64,000 bases of DNA from Strobilurus pachycystidiatus (Eukaryota; Basidiomycota; Agaricomycetes; Agaricales; Physalacriaceae), in assembly GCA_019915135.1 (NCBI GenBank), contig JAHLMK010000013.1, positions 248,001 to 312,000 of the forward strand, written 5' to 3'. Within the stretch, counting starts at the first letter, position 1; every line of letters begins with the position of its first letter. Positions 1 to 12,129 of this stretch are shown piece after piece. The notes under the pieces are model-generated. The model had not been told where the DNA came from. It did no database searches and saw only the letters and a program-made list of their open reading frames with translations. The translations under genes and the position numbers were made by a program.

Positions 1-275
1 ATCTTTAGTCTTTGAGCTTCTTTCAGATAGCTTTAGGAGACGCCAAGGCGACTGTCGCGAGTTTTGTAACGATGTCATCGAGTGTCAAGCTTATACAAGC
101 TTCAAGTGCCTTAAGTGTGCCAGAAGAGGCCAGAAGGCTGCCAGAATGTGCCTGCCAGCGCTTTTGCCAACGTGTGGCGTGCAGGAGACCATCGAGGGTC
201 GACAGATACCGTCCCGACGGCCCGGAAAGAGACAGGTGGCTGTGCACGGGACCTTTGTTCCGTGCGCCATCGACC

Positions 276-931
276 ATGGACAAGGATGATCAAACCAACT
301 CAGCGGCGGAACCCAAGCGCGAGCGTTCATTGCGGGAGGGCCTCTCCAATAACCCGCACAACGCCGAGTCGCTCGCCCAGGAGCCTCCTGCCGAAGGCCC
401 ATCGAGTTCGTCGAACCCCAGCGCCCCTGCAGAGGTGGCCGACAGTGCTATCGAGCCAGGAACAGTGGACCTGGTCGCCGTCGCCAACGGCAACGATGAC
501 GATGAGGCATTTGCCGAGAAGGTCGAGGCCTCGCTGTTGGCAGACACGTCGTTCGAGGACACGCTACGCCCGCCTTCACGCAAGAAGACACCCCCAACGC
601 CTTTGGGGACCCAGCTTGCGGAATACAACTGCCCCATCTGCTTTACCCCGCCGTCCAACGCTACACTGACCCCATGCGGACACATATGCTGTGGATCCTG
701 TTTGTTCAGTGCGATCAAGATTGCGCAGACTCGGACTCTCGGTCAGGAATTCTCTGCAAAGTAGGTCTTTATTAGGACTTGTTGTTGACTGATCTCATCG
801 AATTGGCCAGATGCCCCGTATGTCGTGCCACGATCCCTGGCTGGGATGGTCGTGGTGGAGGTGTCGTGGGACTCAAGGCCAGAGTTGTTTATAGCGTGTG
901 GTCAGTCATCTCTTTTGTTCTGATGCTATAG
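276..931 (+). CDS. RING-finger protein (putative E3 ubiquitin ligase)
   Basis: Two exons, 276..760 and 811..931, joined over a 50-nt GT-AG intron, give about 201 aa. The first 110 residues are acidic and low in complexity. A C3HC4 RING follows: CPIC, then CGHICCGSC in exon 1 and CPVC at the very start of exon 2, so the intron splits the RING. The protein ends shortly after with a glycine-rich segment (PGWDGRGGGVVGLK). RING proteins of this layout transfer ubiquitin or SUMO-targeted ubiquitin; the substrate cannot be inferred. The ATG at 276 was chosen because the open frame upstream (to position 12) is arginine-rich and unlike a protein N terminus; an upstream exon or a longer N terminus remains possible. 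Family call is firm; exact start is not. Confidence 0.8.
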
Positions 932-1468
932 CGATCGCCTTACTTCGAGATAGAATATCTGGTTATGAGTCCGCTTCCAAGGCGAAACTTGTTGGAAACT
1001 TGGCACTCCGGCATTGGTAACTGGACCGAACATAGCGAACATCGGAGCGTCCGACCGTGTTTCTACGATCTACACAGTTGGTGGGTCGCAGGCGATGACG
1101 AAGAGGCGAGGAAAGCCAGAATGACTCGATTGAGGTGTCATTCCCAGGTTGATGTCGAACGAACAGATTGTCCGAACTTACGATCGCGTCCCCGACACTC
1201 TTGGGAAGCTGAGGTAGAAGCGACGCGACCTTGTCTACTGAACGCGCTGTCCTAGTTAGCTCTCAGATCTCTCGACAGGATCTGCCTTGACCTGTTATTT
1301 AGAGTAGGTCATCGTTGTGCGGATTCGTAGGAAGAGCCTCAGCTTGTATTCGAGATGTTGAAGTAATGTACTAATGAAACGTAAGCCACATTTCCAATTG
1401 CAGGTGCGCTAGCATGCTGGGAACTGGAAGCAATCAAGAAGCCTTCTCGAGCGGCCATCATCGTGCTC
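932..1468. other. Intergenic region, no gene recognised
   Basis: About 540 bp between the RING gene and the acetyltransferase gene. A 96-codon open frame at 965..1255 has no recognisable motif and no splice context that would link it to a neighbour. The region must contain the promoter of the downstream gene, but no distinct element was identified. Confidence 0.5.
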
Positions 1469-2817
1469 ATGGGAGAATTTTCATCGCTAACACTGCTTCC
1501 TGCGACGCCTTCTCAGAGTATAGAGTCGAGGCGCCGAAGTTTTCAGCATTACGGGCGTACAATGACAGAAGAGGATTATCTGGATCGCGATGCGAACACG
1601 GATTCTCTCGAACCCGCGGCTGGTGGGAGACTTACAACTTGGTGAAAAGAGAGGCCCAATTGCCGCCGTACTATGTTGATATTTACATGAAACTCACAAT
1701 AATCTTGTCCAGGGTACTTTGTCCGCGCGATGAACCAACCACGCTAGACTTTAAGTGTTCGTGCAAGACGTGGGTGCATCTATAATTCTTTCTTGATAGT
1801 GCCACACTCAGCGCTGCATATAGTTTTCAACGACGTGGCTTTCTTCTTCGCAAGGCTGATGATGAGGTCCAGGAAGTACCATGCTACGGTATCGCCACAG
1901 TTTTCACACCAGACCGCTATCGCAAGCGTGGGTATGCGAAGCATATGATGCGCCTGCTCCACTGGGTTCTGGGTCACCGAGAATTCCTGCCATCTTTCCC
2001 CAGCGACAACTGGTCTTTACCGGAAAGACCTGAAGGAGTGATCCCAGGGTATTTCTCTGCTCTTTGGAGCGATGTTGGGGATTTCTACCGAGCGTGTGGA
2101 CCGACCTCCGATACGGATGGTTGGGTATTGAGCATGGGGGCTGCGAGGTCGACGGTGTGGGATGTGGGGAAGAAGGAGGGGGGTTTGGACGGAGAGGTTG
2201 TCACGGTGACCACTGGCAGGTGGCGATGGTTGAACGAAAGCGATATGCCTGATGTGTGGGCTCTCGAAAAAGAGATTATGAAGGAGGATATGATGTCCAT
2301 GTCTTCCGAGCTGACAGAGGCTGACGCGGTCTTCTCGTTCCTACCCGGCAATGGGGTAGAGGCTTTCCAGCGAATGAGGTTCGCGTACGTCCTGGATCGG
2401 CTAGGACTTTCCCTCAAACACTGCGCCGCGTCTCTTGGGGAGAGGCATAAGGAGGGACTTGTGGCTTGGACCGTAGAGGAGAGACCAGTGCTCACGCTCC
2501 TCATTACAAGAATTCGCCTCGCGGACGTTCGCGACTTCGATAGCGCGCTGGCGTTGATGATATCTGTTGCGACAAACATGGGTCTCGAGAGGATCGAGAT
2601 TTGGAACTTGCCGGACAACCTAATGAGCGTGGCAACCGAGGTTGGTGGGGTAGTGGAGGAAAGAGATGAACATCTTCCTGCCTTCAAGTGGTATGGCGAC
2701 CAAAGCTGTGAGCGTATAGTTTGGCGTAATAACGAGAGGTCAGTCCGTTATCGGCTGTGGCCGTGTAGCATACTTGTGACGGGGCTGATGAAATTTCACA
2801 GGTTCTGTTGGTGTTGA
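1469..2817 (+). CDS. Lyc1-like GNAT N-acetyltransferase
   Basis: Four exons, 1469..1641, 1713..1769, 1824..2738 and 2802..2817, give 386 aa, the usual length for the fungal Lyc1 family (lysine N6-acetyltransferase and relatives). The spliced N-terminal half reads through TTWVLCPRDEPTTLDF and CSCKTFQRRGF. It then reaches the GNAT acetyl-CoA-binding segment, IATVFTPDRYRKRGYAKHM, followed by MRLLHWVLG. Every junction restores one frame, and the tiny last exon supplies the C-terminal FCWC after NER. Family members acetylate the side chain of free lysine or a similar small amine in the cytosol; substrate specificity here is inferred only. The ATG at 1469 is the first in frame and is followed by a conserved-looking LLPATPSQSIESRRR stretch. 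No disruption was seen. Confidence 0.87.
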
Positions 2818-5800
2818 GATATTTGGTACGAACTATCAAGATGACGATTTCAATCATCATAGAACCAATTATATCTCAACAGAATGAGCATGAACCTCCT
2901 CAAAAGGAAGTGGAACCATGCGAGCTGCCAAGGCTTATTTGAAGTCCAAGGCGTTTGTGAACATCAGAGACTACCTTGCTCTCCGTGGACAGGGTATCTT
3001 GTGCCATGTATACAAAGGCCAGTGCCCTCACCCCCCAACACTCGCCAACACCCTCTCATGTCGGCAATACTACGAAACACCGGGGTTCTTGTACACAGAT
3101 CATCATGCTAACTGTGCCATTCTCACTATTGCCACTCCAGCATTGTGTTGGGTATCTCGGGTTGCTAGTATAGTCAACCTGCGGCTTTGAGCACCGAAGT
3201 AAACAACGAAGACCCGTCATGTATGCAATATTCACACCGGAAGGGTGTAATCCCGGTCCCAACGATGGGATCCTGCTCGCTGGCAATGGGTTCTTGAGGA
3301 TTGAGAGCGTCGATTCGGAAATACTTTTCATCATAATCCGCGAAGTCCGAAAATGTGAATGTCTCTATGCCCGTACATTCGGTCCCCATTCAGTACTTCA
3401 GCGCTCTGAGGCTTGTCAACCGGGGGTGGCCAGAGAACCCACGATGAATAAAGACTTCATCAGCGCCCATGCCGTGAAATGAGCCTTGGTTTCTTCGTAC
3501 GTCAAGATGCCATCCCCCCTACAAAACATGAGCCCCATGCTTAGCTGTGGATGGGGACGGCGCGTCGACTCGCATTTCCAGCTGTTATACGTTTATCGGG
3601 CATCAGTCAGGTTGTCGTTGAACAACAGGAGACGACGCACAATGTCCATTCATTGTGACCGTAAAAGTCGCTCGCCCATGCATGAAACGAGGCTCATTAG
3701 ATTCTACTCTATGGTTAGAAGGAGATTCAGACGATAGTAAGTACTGGTTGATGATAGTAGCGGATAAACTCCCATTTGGCGGCTGGTATCTCCAGTCAGT
3801 CTTCCATTTCTCAAGCTAGCAGGTACTAACCGATGTCGTCCATATTTCCTATCATTGGATTCATTCCTTCGCGTATGGGCCACTGCATTGTACGGCACTT
3901 TGGAAACACGCGGTGAGCTGCGCAGCCTTACACACTTGCAGCACTTGGCAGGAGGCATTTTACGGAACAGTTTCGCATCACTGCTAAAGCATCAAAATAA
4001 GACTAACCGGACTTTGTTCTGGTAGTATGAGCCGGAATATCACTGACATGTGCATCATCCGGGATCGCTATACTGAAGAGTCAAGAACGGAGACCAGAAA
4101 GGACGCGGCAAACGCACACGATTGCATAGAAAGGCACCGCCAAAGCCTTTTGACAATATGTCTTCTTTTGACAATATGTCTTGGTCGGCATCGCTCTCCC
4201 TTGCGGAGTAGCAGTTATCGATGTTCAACATATGTGTACTGATGTAAAGCATCCTACAGAGGGTCACTCACACCGCTTAGACGAAGACATAAGGAGAGAC
4301 CGGACCGCAAGCCCCATAGAAAGCAGAAGAGTTGCTGTGTCAAGTATGACGGCTTCGTCATTATTGCCTCGGTCGAGCATCGGCGAAGTACATCAGAGAC
4401 ACCCACATGATATGTGTTCCATGTTTGATCATAGGCTTGGTGAACGAACTAGCTGCCCCGGAGATTTCGAGCTGGCAAAAACGTACTGTTATAACCCATA
4501 ACTGCGTGAACAGCCGGAGGTCAGATAATGGGAAGGTGAATACTAGGGGTTATATTCCAGGCAAGCGCCCGACGCCATTCTCGAGTGCGAAAGCCCGTAA
4601 AGTCAAGAGCAAGTAGACGTAGAACAGAAACCTCATTAAAGATGTCTTCGATCAATAAGGGTCAGATTTGGCTTGAGGTAGTTCCGTCGAGACCCTTCGA
4701 GTTGCAGTCCTAAGCCTAGCGAACTTGATCATCAGTCTTTCGGAGTCTACCACAAGATTCAATGATAAGTATCGAGAGGCGCTGCACGGCGTTTTGCAAA
4801 GTCCATTCGAAGTTCTCGTACGGGGGATATACATAACCTCGGAGAGTGCTGGCCGATGAGGGAGGGATCGGGCAGTTACACGCTAACTTCAGAGTGAGAA
4901 GCCATTGAGAACCTGCCGCGGTGATCGAAGAGATGGATGACCGACGGTTGCCTAATTTGGACTTCCCGATGTCATATTTAGGGCCGGGCAAGACGTGTTT
5001 TCTCAATGATTATGTCGCAGGATGGCTCTTTCCTTCTGAACAACTCGCGATGATAACGACCTATGGCGCGCGCTTCCTCTGGTGATCGTCGAACATGGCA
5101 TTGCAATATACTCCAGGGCTCATTTTCCGATTCGTCAACTTGCTGTCGGCGGATCCATCTGCGGAGCGCTGGAAGCGGCAGAGTAACTTGAACGCCGACG
5201 GGATCCACCTCCGCCGCTAGTTGCTTGTGCGCCTGTGCCATTCTTAGATTTGGCGGGTGCCACTTCCGACTCGCTTGTGTTTCCTTCAACGTGTTGCCTT
5301 GTATGGTAGGATCCCAACAAGTAAGGCCATTCGTCCGCCGTCTCGGTCGCCTCGGAGAATGAACACCCTTGACTGACTCTATCTTTAGAAATCAAATCAG
5401 TGTGCGGGCCATCCGATCGATCGCTGAATTTTCTGCAGTGTGGCGCATTTTATATTCTGACCGTACCCACCTCCCGAAACCTCAACGACCAGGGTACATG
5501 TGCTGTCAGAGGCACCGACAGATTCTCTATCATTTAACCCGTGCCTCCGACAAGGAAAGAAGGCTGGCCTGGTTGTCCGCCACAGATTGCGCTTGAGCCA
5601 TTCCAAGATATTACGACCCTTTTCCTGGATGACACCGAGGCTTCCGCTTTAGGAAAGACGCGCACCGCGCAATATTCAGCCCGGATGGTCTTACCACAAT
5701 GGACAGAAATTCCTACCTGAAATGGGGAACAATGCGCCCTCATTGTAAGTATCACACATGCGCAAACAAAAACTTGAGTCACGAGGCGCTCGGTGGCCTC

Positions 5801-5909
5801 AATATAAGCGATTGACGCGCTTCGGACCTGCTCTCTTCATACCATCATCAACGTTTTCTTTTCCAGCGCTGCAGGCCTCGCTGTTATTTTTTGTGTAGCT
5901 CTAATCATC
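2818..5909. other. Long gene-poor region, no gene recognised
   Basis: Three kilobases in which both strands carry only short frames with random-looking composition. A 40-residue stretch starting at 2918 (MRAAKAYLKSKAFVNIRDYL) looks protein-like but cannot be extended. A 17-bp direct duplication (ttttgacaatatgtctt) lies at about 4148..4181. Nothing else stood out. It may be decayed sequence. Confidence 0.4.
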
Positions 5910-5960
5910 ACTGGTGAGTTTGATTCTACTCTTCCGACGCCCAGCTGATTTATACTGTAG
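5910..5960 (+). other. Probable 5'-UTR intron
   Basis: A GTGAGT donor near 5912 and a TGTAG acceptor at 5960 lie just before the ATG at 5972. They predict an intron of about 49 nt in the leader of the zinc-finger protein gene. This is inferred from consensus sites only. Confidence 0.4.
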
Positions 5961-5971
5961 AAATTCAAGTC

Positions 5972-8177
5972 ATGTCTTCATTTTCATCTCAAACCAACAA
6001 CCTCAACATGAGCCTTTCTGAGTACGCTACTCTTGCGACGCATTCTTCGTTCTGCTGATCATCTTGATTAGCGAAGCCGCATTCTACATGCAACAACTAG
6101 CCATGGGCAACGGTCAAGCTGGCTTGTCTGCTACGACGTCTTACGACTCGTCCATGGATTCGACTCCGTTCGACGGTTACATCGCCCCCACTACTCAGCC
6201 CGGCGCTGAAGATATATATCAATACGACGCTAGCCTCGTCGATGCCGGGTATCCTCAAGACCAACAACACCCCATTCCTCAGTTCATCGATCCTAGAGCT
6301 GTTCAGCTTCGCCCAGATTTCGTTGGTACCTATCAACCAAGTCATGCCAGTGCTCTGGCACCGGAGCCCGCCCCATTCGTCAGCCCACCTGTATTCGACA
6401 TGGTTGATCCTCGCCCAGACCTCGTTGGCACCTACCAACCGGGCGCTCTGGCAGCAGAGCCTGCACCATTCGTCAGCCCACCTGTATTCGACATGGCCGA
6501 TCCTCAAGCTGTTCAGCTTCGCCCAGATCTCTTTGGCACCTACCAACCGGGTGCTCTGGCAGCAGAGCCTGCGCCATTCGTCAGCCCACCTGTATTCGAC
6601 ATGGCCGATCCTCAAGCTGTTCAGCTTCGCCCAGATCTCGCTGGCACCTACCAACCGGATCCCGCGCCATTTGTCGGCCCACCTCAGGCGATCTTCGACA
6701 ACTCTCCTTACCTCGCCCAAAACCAAAACCAATGGCCGGTTCACAATCAGGCGTACGAGTTCGCCCACCATTACCCCGTTGCCGCTACTGCAATCCCATA
6801 CTTTGATACCACATATCAGAACACTGCTCTTCCCCAGGCGATCCCTCCTCAACCATATCTCACGGATGGCTCTACCACCGAGAGCTTTGGGTTTGGACCC
6901 GTTCCCGATTATGCCATTGCCTCCGAGCAACAATTCCCCATGGATGACGCTTTGTATCATCATGCGGCAAGCACCTCCGCCTCCTACTATGCGCCCTATC
7001 CCGTCCACATAGGCATTCAGGATGAGGCCGCCACGTTCGGCTCAGGATCAGGCTTGGATCACTTCCAATTTAGCGCTCAAGGTCCCCCGCCCCCCGCTCC
7101 CGTGGTCGACGCCGGCACGACATTGAGTCTGGACCGTCCCCCGAAACGCCCGCGCTCGCCAACGTCCGGTCCTTGGGAGAAGGACGAGGAGGGCTTCCTC
7201 TCCTTCCAGCCGGCTTTCGACGAGGATCAGAGGGTTGTGGTGAAGAAGCGCAAGTATAACAAGTTCAAGGTCAAATGCCCGCCCTTGGACAAGAAGAGGA
7301 TCAAGTATGTCCTTTCTAATACGAGTTTGAGGTTCGTCTGCAGATCTGTTGGTTGTTCTTCTCGACTAAACCCCTGTGTAGTGAGTATACCGCTTTTGTG
7401 AGGCTCTCGCCGGCAAAGCAGAGGGAAATTGAAGCTAAGATGGGCGTGAAGTGGGCGGAGCATGAGGAAAGGCTGAAGGAGGGAGCGTAAGTCCCATATT
7501 ACTCTTTTTATCCGAGTTTCTCGCTCACGAACATCGGATATAGACCGGTCTGGGTTACCTTGTGAGTATATTCTTCCACTCTGCGGCGTAATTGACTTGA
7601 TGACTGATTTTCCCTTCCACACAGCTTCGAAAGTCTTCCGAACCACACCATGACGAGCATCGTCGAGCGCTTCAGCGGCATCGACCTGGACTACTTCTTC
7701 GCCATCTCCGAAAGACCGCAAAAGTTCAAGTGCCCCTTCTGCCGCGAGGCTCCAATGCTGGACTCGGAGGCGTCCATCATGGCGCATAGGGCGCACCATG
7801 TCGTGCCCCGGAACGCATCCAAGTGCTGGACCATCTCCGAGGTCGGCGGCGTGTACCGCGAAATCGCCACCAGCGCCTGGGGGTTCCACATCCAGCGCGA
7901 AGTCGGCCGGTCGCACTGCCCGTACTGCTGGAAAGGCATGAAGGACGCCAAGTCGGTCGGGCGGCATATTGCGATCAACTGCGACGTCTGGTGGAGTGCC
8001 GCGTTGCGGCTGCAGGCGGCGAAGGGGATCTACCCGGATGAGGAGGGAGGGTGGTATGATGAGAGGGATATGGAGTTTTGTGATGAGTTTGTGAGGGAGC
8101 ATTGTGGGGATGCGGTTAAGGCGACGAAGACGCCTTTCCTGAGCACACTCTTGGTGAAGCCGATGCCCGAGTTGTAA
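5972..8177 (+). CDS. Proline-rich protein with C-terminal zinc-finger-like motifs
   Basis: Five exons, 5972..6021, 6072..7304, 7382..7486, 7544..7561 and 7625..8177, give 652 aa. The 18-nt fourth exon is a microexon. Residues about 95-215 hold degenerate tandem repeats of 31-36 aa built on RPDLVGTYQPGALA and EPAPFVSPPVFDMADPQ. Next comes a P/Y/Q-rich region, then a basic segment (PPKRPRSPTSGPWEKDEEGF, and later VVVKKRKYNKFKVKCPP). The C-terminal 180 residues contain two C2H2-type candidates: FKCPFCREAP with a following HRAHH, and SHCPYCWKGM with HIAINC, the second ending H...C. This layout suggests a nuclear DNA-binding or scaffold protein of a mushroom-restricted type. I do not recognise a named family. 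Confidence 0.78.
6370..6650 (+). repeat. Coding tandem repeat (31-36 aa unit)
   Basis: Three copies of a segment containing 'ccattcgtcagcccacct' followed by 'gtattcgacatgg' start near 6373, 6466 and 6573. The spacings of 93 and 108 bp are both multiples of three, so the protein repeat stays in phase. Confidence 0.8.
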
Positions 8178-8847
8178 GGTGCTTCGAGTTCTCTCGTTTG
8201 TTTTATGCCTTCCTCTTGTCTATCATCTATGTTTTATGTTCACTATCGTTAATCAATCCCATGTGTTACTCTGTATACCCCAACCGCGACTCGGACTTTG
8301 CCCCCGAGGTATTTCTGAGAAGGCTTATCCCTGCAGGCCCTTTCGGTTGTTGTAAAAATTGAGTGGCTTCGGGGACTCATTCGCATCATGGTTTGGATGG
8401 CGCTGAATTGATTTGCGGATCACATTGCACAAGCTTCGAAGCGACACATACAACACTCATGACGCCACATGATGATGGCATGCACGGGACTTTGAGAGTC
8501 GTGTTCGTCTTGCAGCATCGTTGCCACAGCGACGCGGCGACGCCGCAGGTGGTATCAGCTGGATGGCCCGGGTGATGGCCTGGAGTATGCGCGGAACGCG
8601 TGCAGTTTGTGCAGTGTTGCAGGGCCAGTAGTGGACATGGCAGCAATGCAATGCGCTCTTGAGAAGCCAAAACGGAGGGGAAGAGAGGATGCACAGCATG
8701 GTGCCTTCTATCGATGAATCGGGATCTTAACGCCGTCCTTCCGCGCTCACAGGAGCTGCGAGACCCAAAAGGCTATTATTTCCAGATTTGTTTCACTTAT
8801 GCCCCTTATATTGACCACCACCCAAGGGATCCTCCCGTTCTGCCCAG
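8178..8847. other. Intergenic region between two same-strand genes
   Basis: About 670 bp. It must hold the 3' end of the zinc-finger gene and the promoter of the Zn2Cys6 gene. The only long frames are antisense and composition-driven. No discrete signal was identified. Confidence 0.4.
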
Positions 8848-9695
8848 ATGCTCCCATCCATCCGCCAGCTCTACCGCGACGAGGAGGAGGAGGAAGACGA
8901 GGAGCCCCCCAAGAAAAAGAGAAGGAGACAGGCCCTCAGCTGCACTGGTGCGCCCGCGACGCTCTTGGCGCTGTCGACCACGGCGAGCTGACCATCGTTC
9001 CGCCAGAATGCAAGCGCCGCAAGATTCGCTGCGACCGGAACCAGCCGTGCGCGCCGTGCACACGTCGCGGCGAGCAGAGCAAGTGCGTCTGGAGCCCGGC
9101 AGAGCCCGCCGAAAAGTACGTGACGCGGACCGAGTACGACGAGCTCAGAGCACGCGTGGAGCAGCTCGAGGCGCTCGTGCATCGCCTCACGGGCCAGCCG
9201 CCGCCCACACCGTCGACGCCCGCGGCGGCGGGCCCATCGAGCGTGCCGTACTCGTATCAGCCGCCATCGTATCCCTCGTCGTCCTATCCTGGGCCATCTG
9301 CGTCCGCATCGTACGCGTATCACCACCGCACGCCGTCTGGCGGCGGCTACTCAGCACCGTATGGCCCCGGCCCGTCGTCCTACTCAGCCAAGCCGCCTGA
9401 TCCCGGCCCGGTCGCCTCGTCGTCGTCGTCCGCGTCCCACCCGCAGTCCCCCTTGCGCTCGCATCCACCTCCGCCGCCGGGACCGTCGCAGTACTCGTCC
9501 CAGGGCCCCCCGCCGCCGCCGTCCCGCTCGGGCGCGGCGGGCGACTACCCGTCGTCTCGGCACGGCCCGCCGCCTCCTCTCCAGTCCCCCACGTACTCGC
9601 ACAGGCCCAATCCGAGCCAGCTCACGTCCTCAGAGCGCCTGCCGCCTCCGCCAGACCCTCAGGCTCGGCGATACAGCGATCCCGACCGGAGGTAG
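8848..9695 (+). CDS. Short Zn2Cys6 transcription factor
   Basis: Two exons, 8848..8947 and 9007..9695 (59-nt intron), give 262 aa. Splicing is needed to make the first cysteine pair: CTEC spans the junction, followed by KRRKIRCDRNQPCAPC and a last Cys. This matches the Gal4-type spacing C-x2-C-x6-C-x5-C-x2-C-x8-C. An acidic run plus PPKKKRRRQ just before it is a good nuclear signal. After the cluster a short coiled-coil (about residues 70-95, EYDELRARVEQLEALVHRL) could mediate dimerisation. The remaining 160 residues are Pro/Ser/Tyr-rich, with no fungal-specific regulatory domain. It probably acts as a sequence-specific DNA-binding regulator; target genes are unknown. The ATG at 8848 is the only in-frame start before the cluster. 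Confidence 0.88.
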
Positions 9696-11075
9696 CATCC
9701 ATCCATCCATCAGTGTCAGCTGCGCCACGGATCTTGTCGTCTTGCACGGATCTCATTATCGCAGCCACCATCTTAACCGCGTGCAACTACGCTCTATCCA
9801 CGTTTAATATCCCATGCCCCTCCCTTCCCGAACTTTGCGTATTCTCCCTGTTGTATATTTCACATAATCCCTGTCGCAGCTTACCATACGGGCAATGATT
9901 TAGTCACGCCGTATTCCACCCTGACTCTGCGGTGCCATCCCAGCATCGATGATCATGGGTACACCATGCGTTTGAAACACTGCCTACGTTGTCACGCGAT
10001 CCAGTCGGCGCGTCCATCTACGCGCGGGGCAGAGGCGCAAACACCTTTCCCAACGCGCAGCCTGCTTCCAAAATATTGTCTAGCCTAGGAGATCCCTGAC
10101 AGGTCTGATCATTCCACACATGCTTGCATTCTTTACTCAAGACGTGCTCAGTGCTAGCTCCAATTTAGTTAGCACTCGGACATGAGCCCAGCCCTGGAAA
10201 CGACGCGGCTTGCCCGCCGTGTATAGGCAGATCCGGACATTGTTCAGTCATCCGTCATACAGGTCCCATTGTCGGAGTTGAAGGCTAGAGCGATATGCCC
10301 GTCAGACGTACACTTTCCCGATGCCGTCACTTCGCAGAATTTACTTGGGCTCTTCTGCCGAAGGACTACTGGCAGTCTGGCACGTCTCCTCGTTTCCTAT
10401 CCTGTCTCAGTCCAGGCAATTCATCGGACTATCTGTCATTACTGGGCAGGTACTGACCAGTGCTGCCAGTGCGCCACGTTTAATGTCCATGTCTCTCGCT
10501 CCCCATGTCTTTCGCACCATGCATAGCTTCCTCCGTTTATCCTGCGAGTGCCGCGACTCATCTCGCCAGAGGCGGTGATATGAGACCAGCTCTTCGGCAA
10601 CGAAACCCCATTGTTTGGCGCCATCTATAGAAGGGTCTTTATGGTAAGCATGCCGCTCAGTCACCGAGTTCGCCAACATGAACATTTTATTTACTCAACC
10701 CCGATCCGCTCAGGTCGAAACAATTAGAACAGGGTCTTCTTATTCTTCGCGCGGATCGTCCATCACTGGCCGAACAATCTGAGCGACGAAGAACAACAGT
10801 TATCGATGAACAACAACGTTCTTGTTCTCAGTGCTGTTGTTTTCGCCCTATTTAGCCTGTGCACGCCTCATGGCCACAATATCATATTTCCTCCCGTGTG
10901 TTCGCAATCAACCAAACCACGCCTTCAGATATGTAAGTCGCCAACAAGGACGCATGCATCTGTGGGTTCCTGACTAGTAACAAACAGGGACAGTGCCCAC
11001 AGCTATATCCTCTACCCTGATATCGACCTTTGCAACTTAACTTAGTATGTCCTATCGCCGTTCTAATCTGCGCAG
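9696..11075. other. Intergenic region, no gene recognised
   Basis: A CATCCATCCATC microsatellite follows the Zn2Cys6 stop codon. An ATG at 10806 opens a 49-codon frame with a hydrophobic, signal-peptide-like start (NNNVLVLSAVVFALFSLC), but I could not connect it to the next gene in phase. The rest shows no coding signal. Confidence 0.4.
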
Positions 11076-12129
11076 ACTCACATTTTGCCCTCTTCAAGCG
11101 ACAACGATCCATTTCCGGACTACGAATCGTCGAGTCTAACTGACACTTGCACCGGATTTTCCTATCGTACAACCCCCTTGTCCCCGAGCCCAAGTCCGAT
11201 CGACAGAAAGCATAACGCAACTGTAACTCAGATAAAACGGGAACGCGAATCGGATGCACATAGCCCCACCCCGTCCCCAGGTGCCAAGCGTAGACGCTTG
11301 AATGATGCAAGTGTGTCCTGTCCACATGTCTCGTAAAGTAAGCGAGAGTTGATCATGCTTGACAGAATCTGAGGTCGCGGTGAAAGTAGAGAGTCCTTCC
11401 CCTTCCCCAGCTCCGTTTAGTCCCCCATCCGATGGTGATAAATTCAATGACGCGGAGGAAGACGCGGGAGGCGTTACGGGCTTAACGATTCGGATACCCG
11501 CCCCGCGCATGATCTTATCACGCCCGAACCAAGACCTTGCCGCCGAGTGTGTTAACGCCGAGAAGACCACGACCCCACTGCGTGTCCAAAGGGTCGCACC
11601 GCCTTCTAAACCCTCTACCACCATTGAAGAGGGGGCGGTTGAGGAAGCTGCTTGCGGTCAGAAGGACGGGTCGACGAAACGGCACATCTGCGGCCTTGAC
11701 GGCTGCCAATCGTCGTTCAGTCGCGTGCATGATGTGAGGCGCCACCAGAACAGTGCGAAAAAGCACGCCGCGAAGATCCCGTGTGCGGTCTGCGGGGATG
11801 AGCTCAGTCGTGGGGATGCGGTCGTGAGGCATATGAGGTCGAAGCATGGGCAAGGGGCGGAATCGGGTGGTTCGGTGAAGAAGAAGAAGAGAAAGGGCGT
11901 TGCATCGAAGAAGACCAGTGCAGAGGATGTCGAGACTCGGAGTGGAGATGGCGACGAGGATCAGATCGCAGACAACGCGGCGCGGCCGACGCGGAATTGC
12001 CGACCAACGACCAACAAGATGAGTCTTGACTTTGTGTTGAGGTCCGACGACGCAGGGGATGCAGAAGACGATCAGAGCGATTCGGATTCTGGTTCGGAGT
12101 TCGTGGACTCGGAGGAGGATTCGAATTAG
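11076..12129 (+). CDS. Two-finger C2H2 zinc-finger protein (5' end unresolved)
   Basis: Exons 11076..11310 and 11366..12129 join over a 55-nt intron and give at least 332 aa. No in-frame ATG is present in the first exon. An upstream exon ending before the acceptor at 11074-11075 is therefore expected, but I could not place it. Residues up to about 170 are Ser/Pro-rich with a basic KRRRL patch. The fingers follow: ICGLDGCQSSFSRVHDVRRH with a more distal His, and CAVCGDELSRGDAVVRH then MRSKH (C-x2-C-x12-H-x4-H). A lysine run (KKKKRKG) and an acidic C terminus come last. Paired C2H2 fingers of this spacing are common in agaricomycete transcription factors. The function is inferred as DNA binding; targets are unknown. 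Confidence 0.75.

Noticed and set aside
965..1255. 96-codon frame upstream of the acetyltransferase gene
   Set aside because: Does not join any exon in phase; composition is that of random sequence.
2884..3190. Possible small gene starting MRAAKAYLKSKAF
   Set aside because: Protein-like for about 30 residues only; no splice-compatible continuation and no recognised family.
8871..9602. Long arginine-rich open frames antisense to the Zn2Cys6 gene
   Set aside because: Shadow frames caused by GC-rich, proline-coding sequence on the other strand.
10806..10955. Signal-peptide-like short frame upstream of the C2H2 gene
   Set aside because: All plausible splice joins to the C2H2 exons run into stops or the wrong phase.
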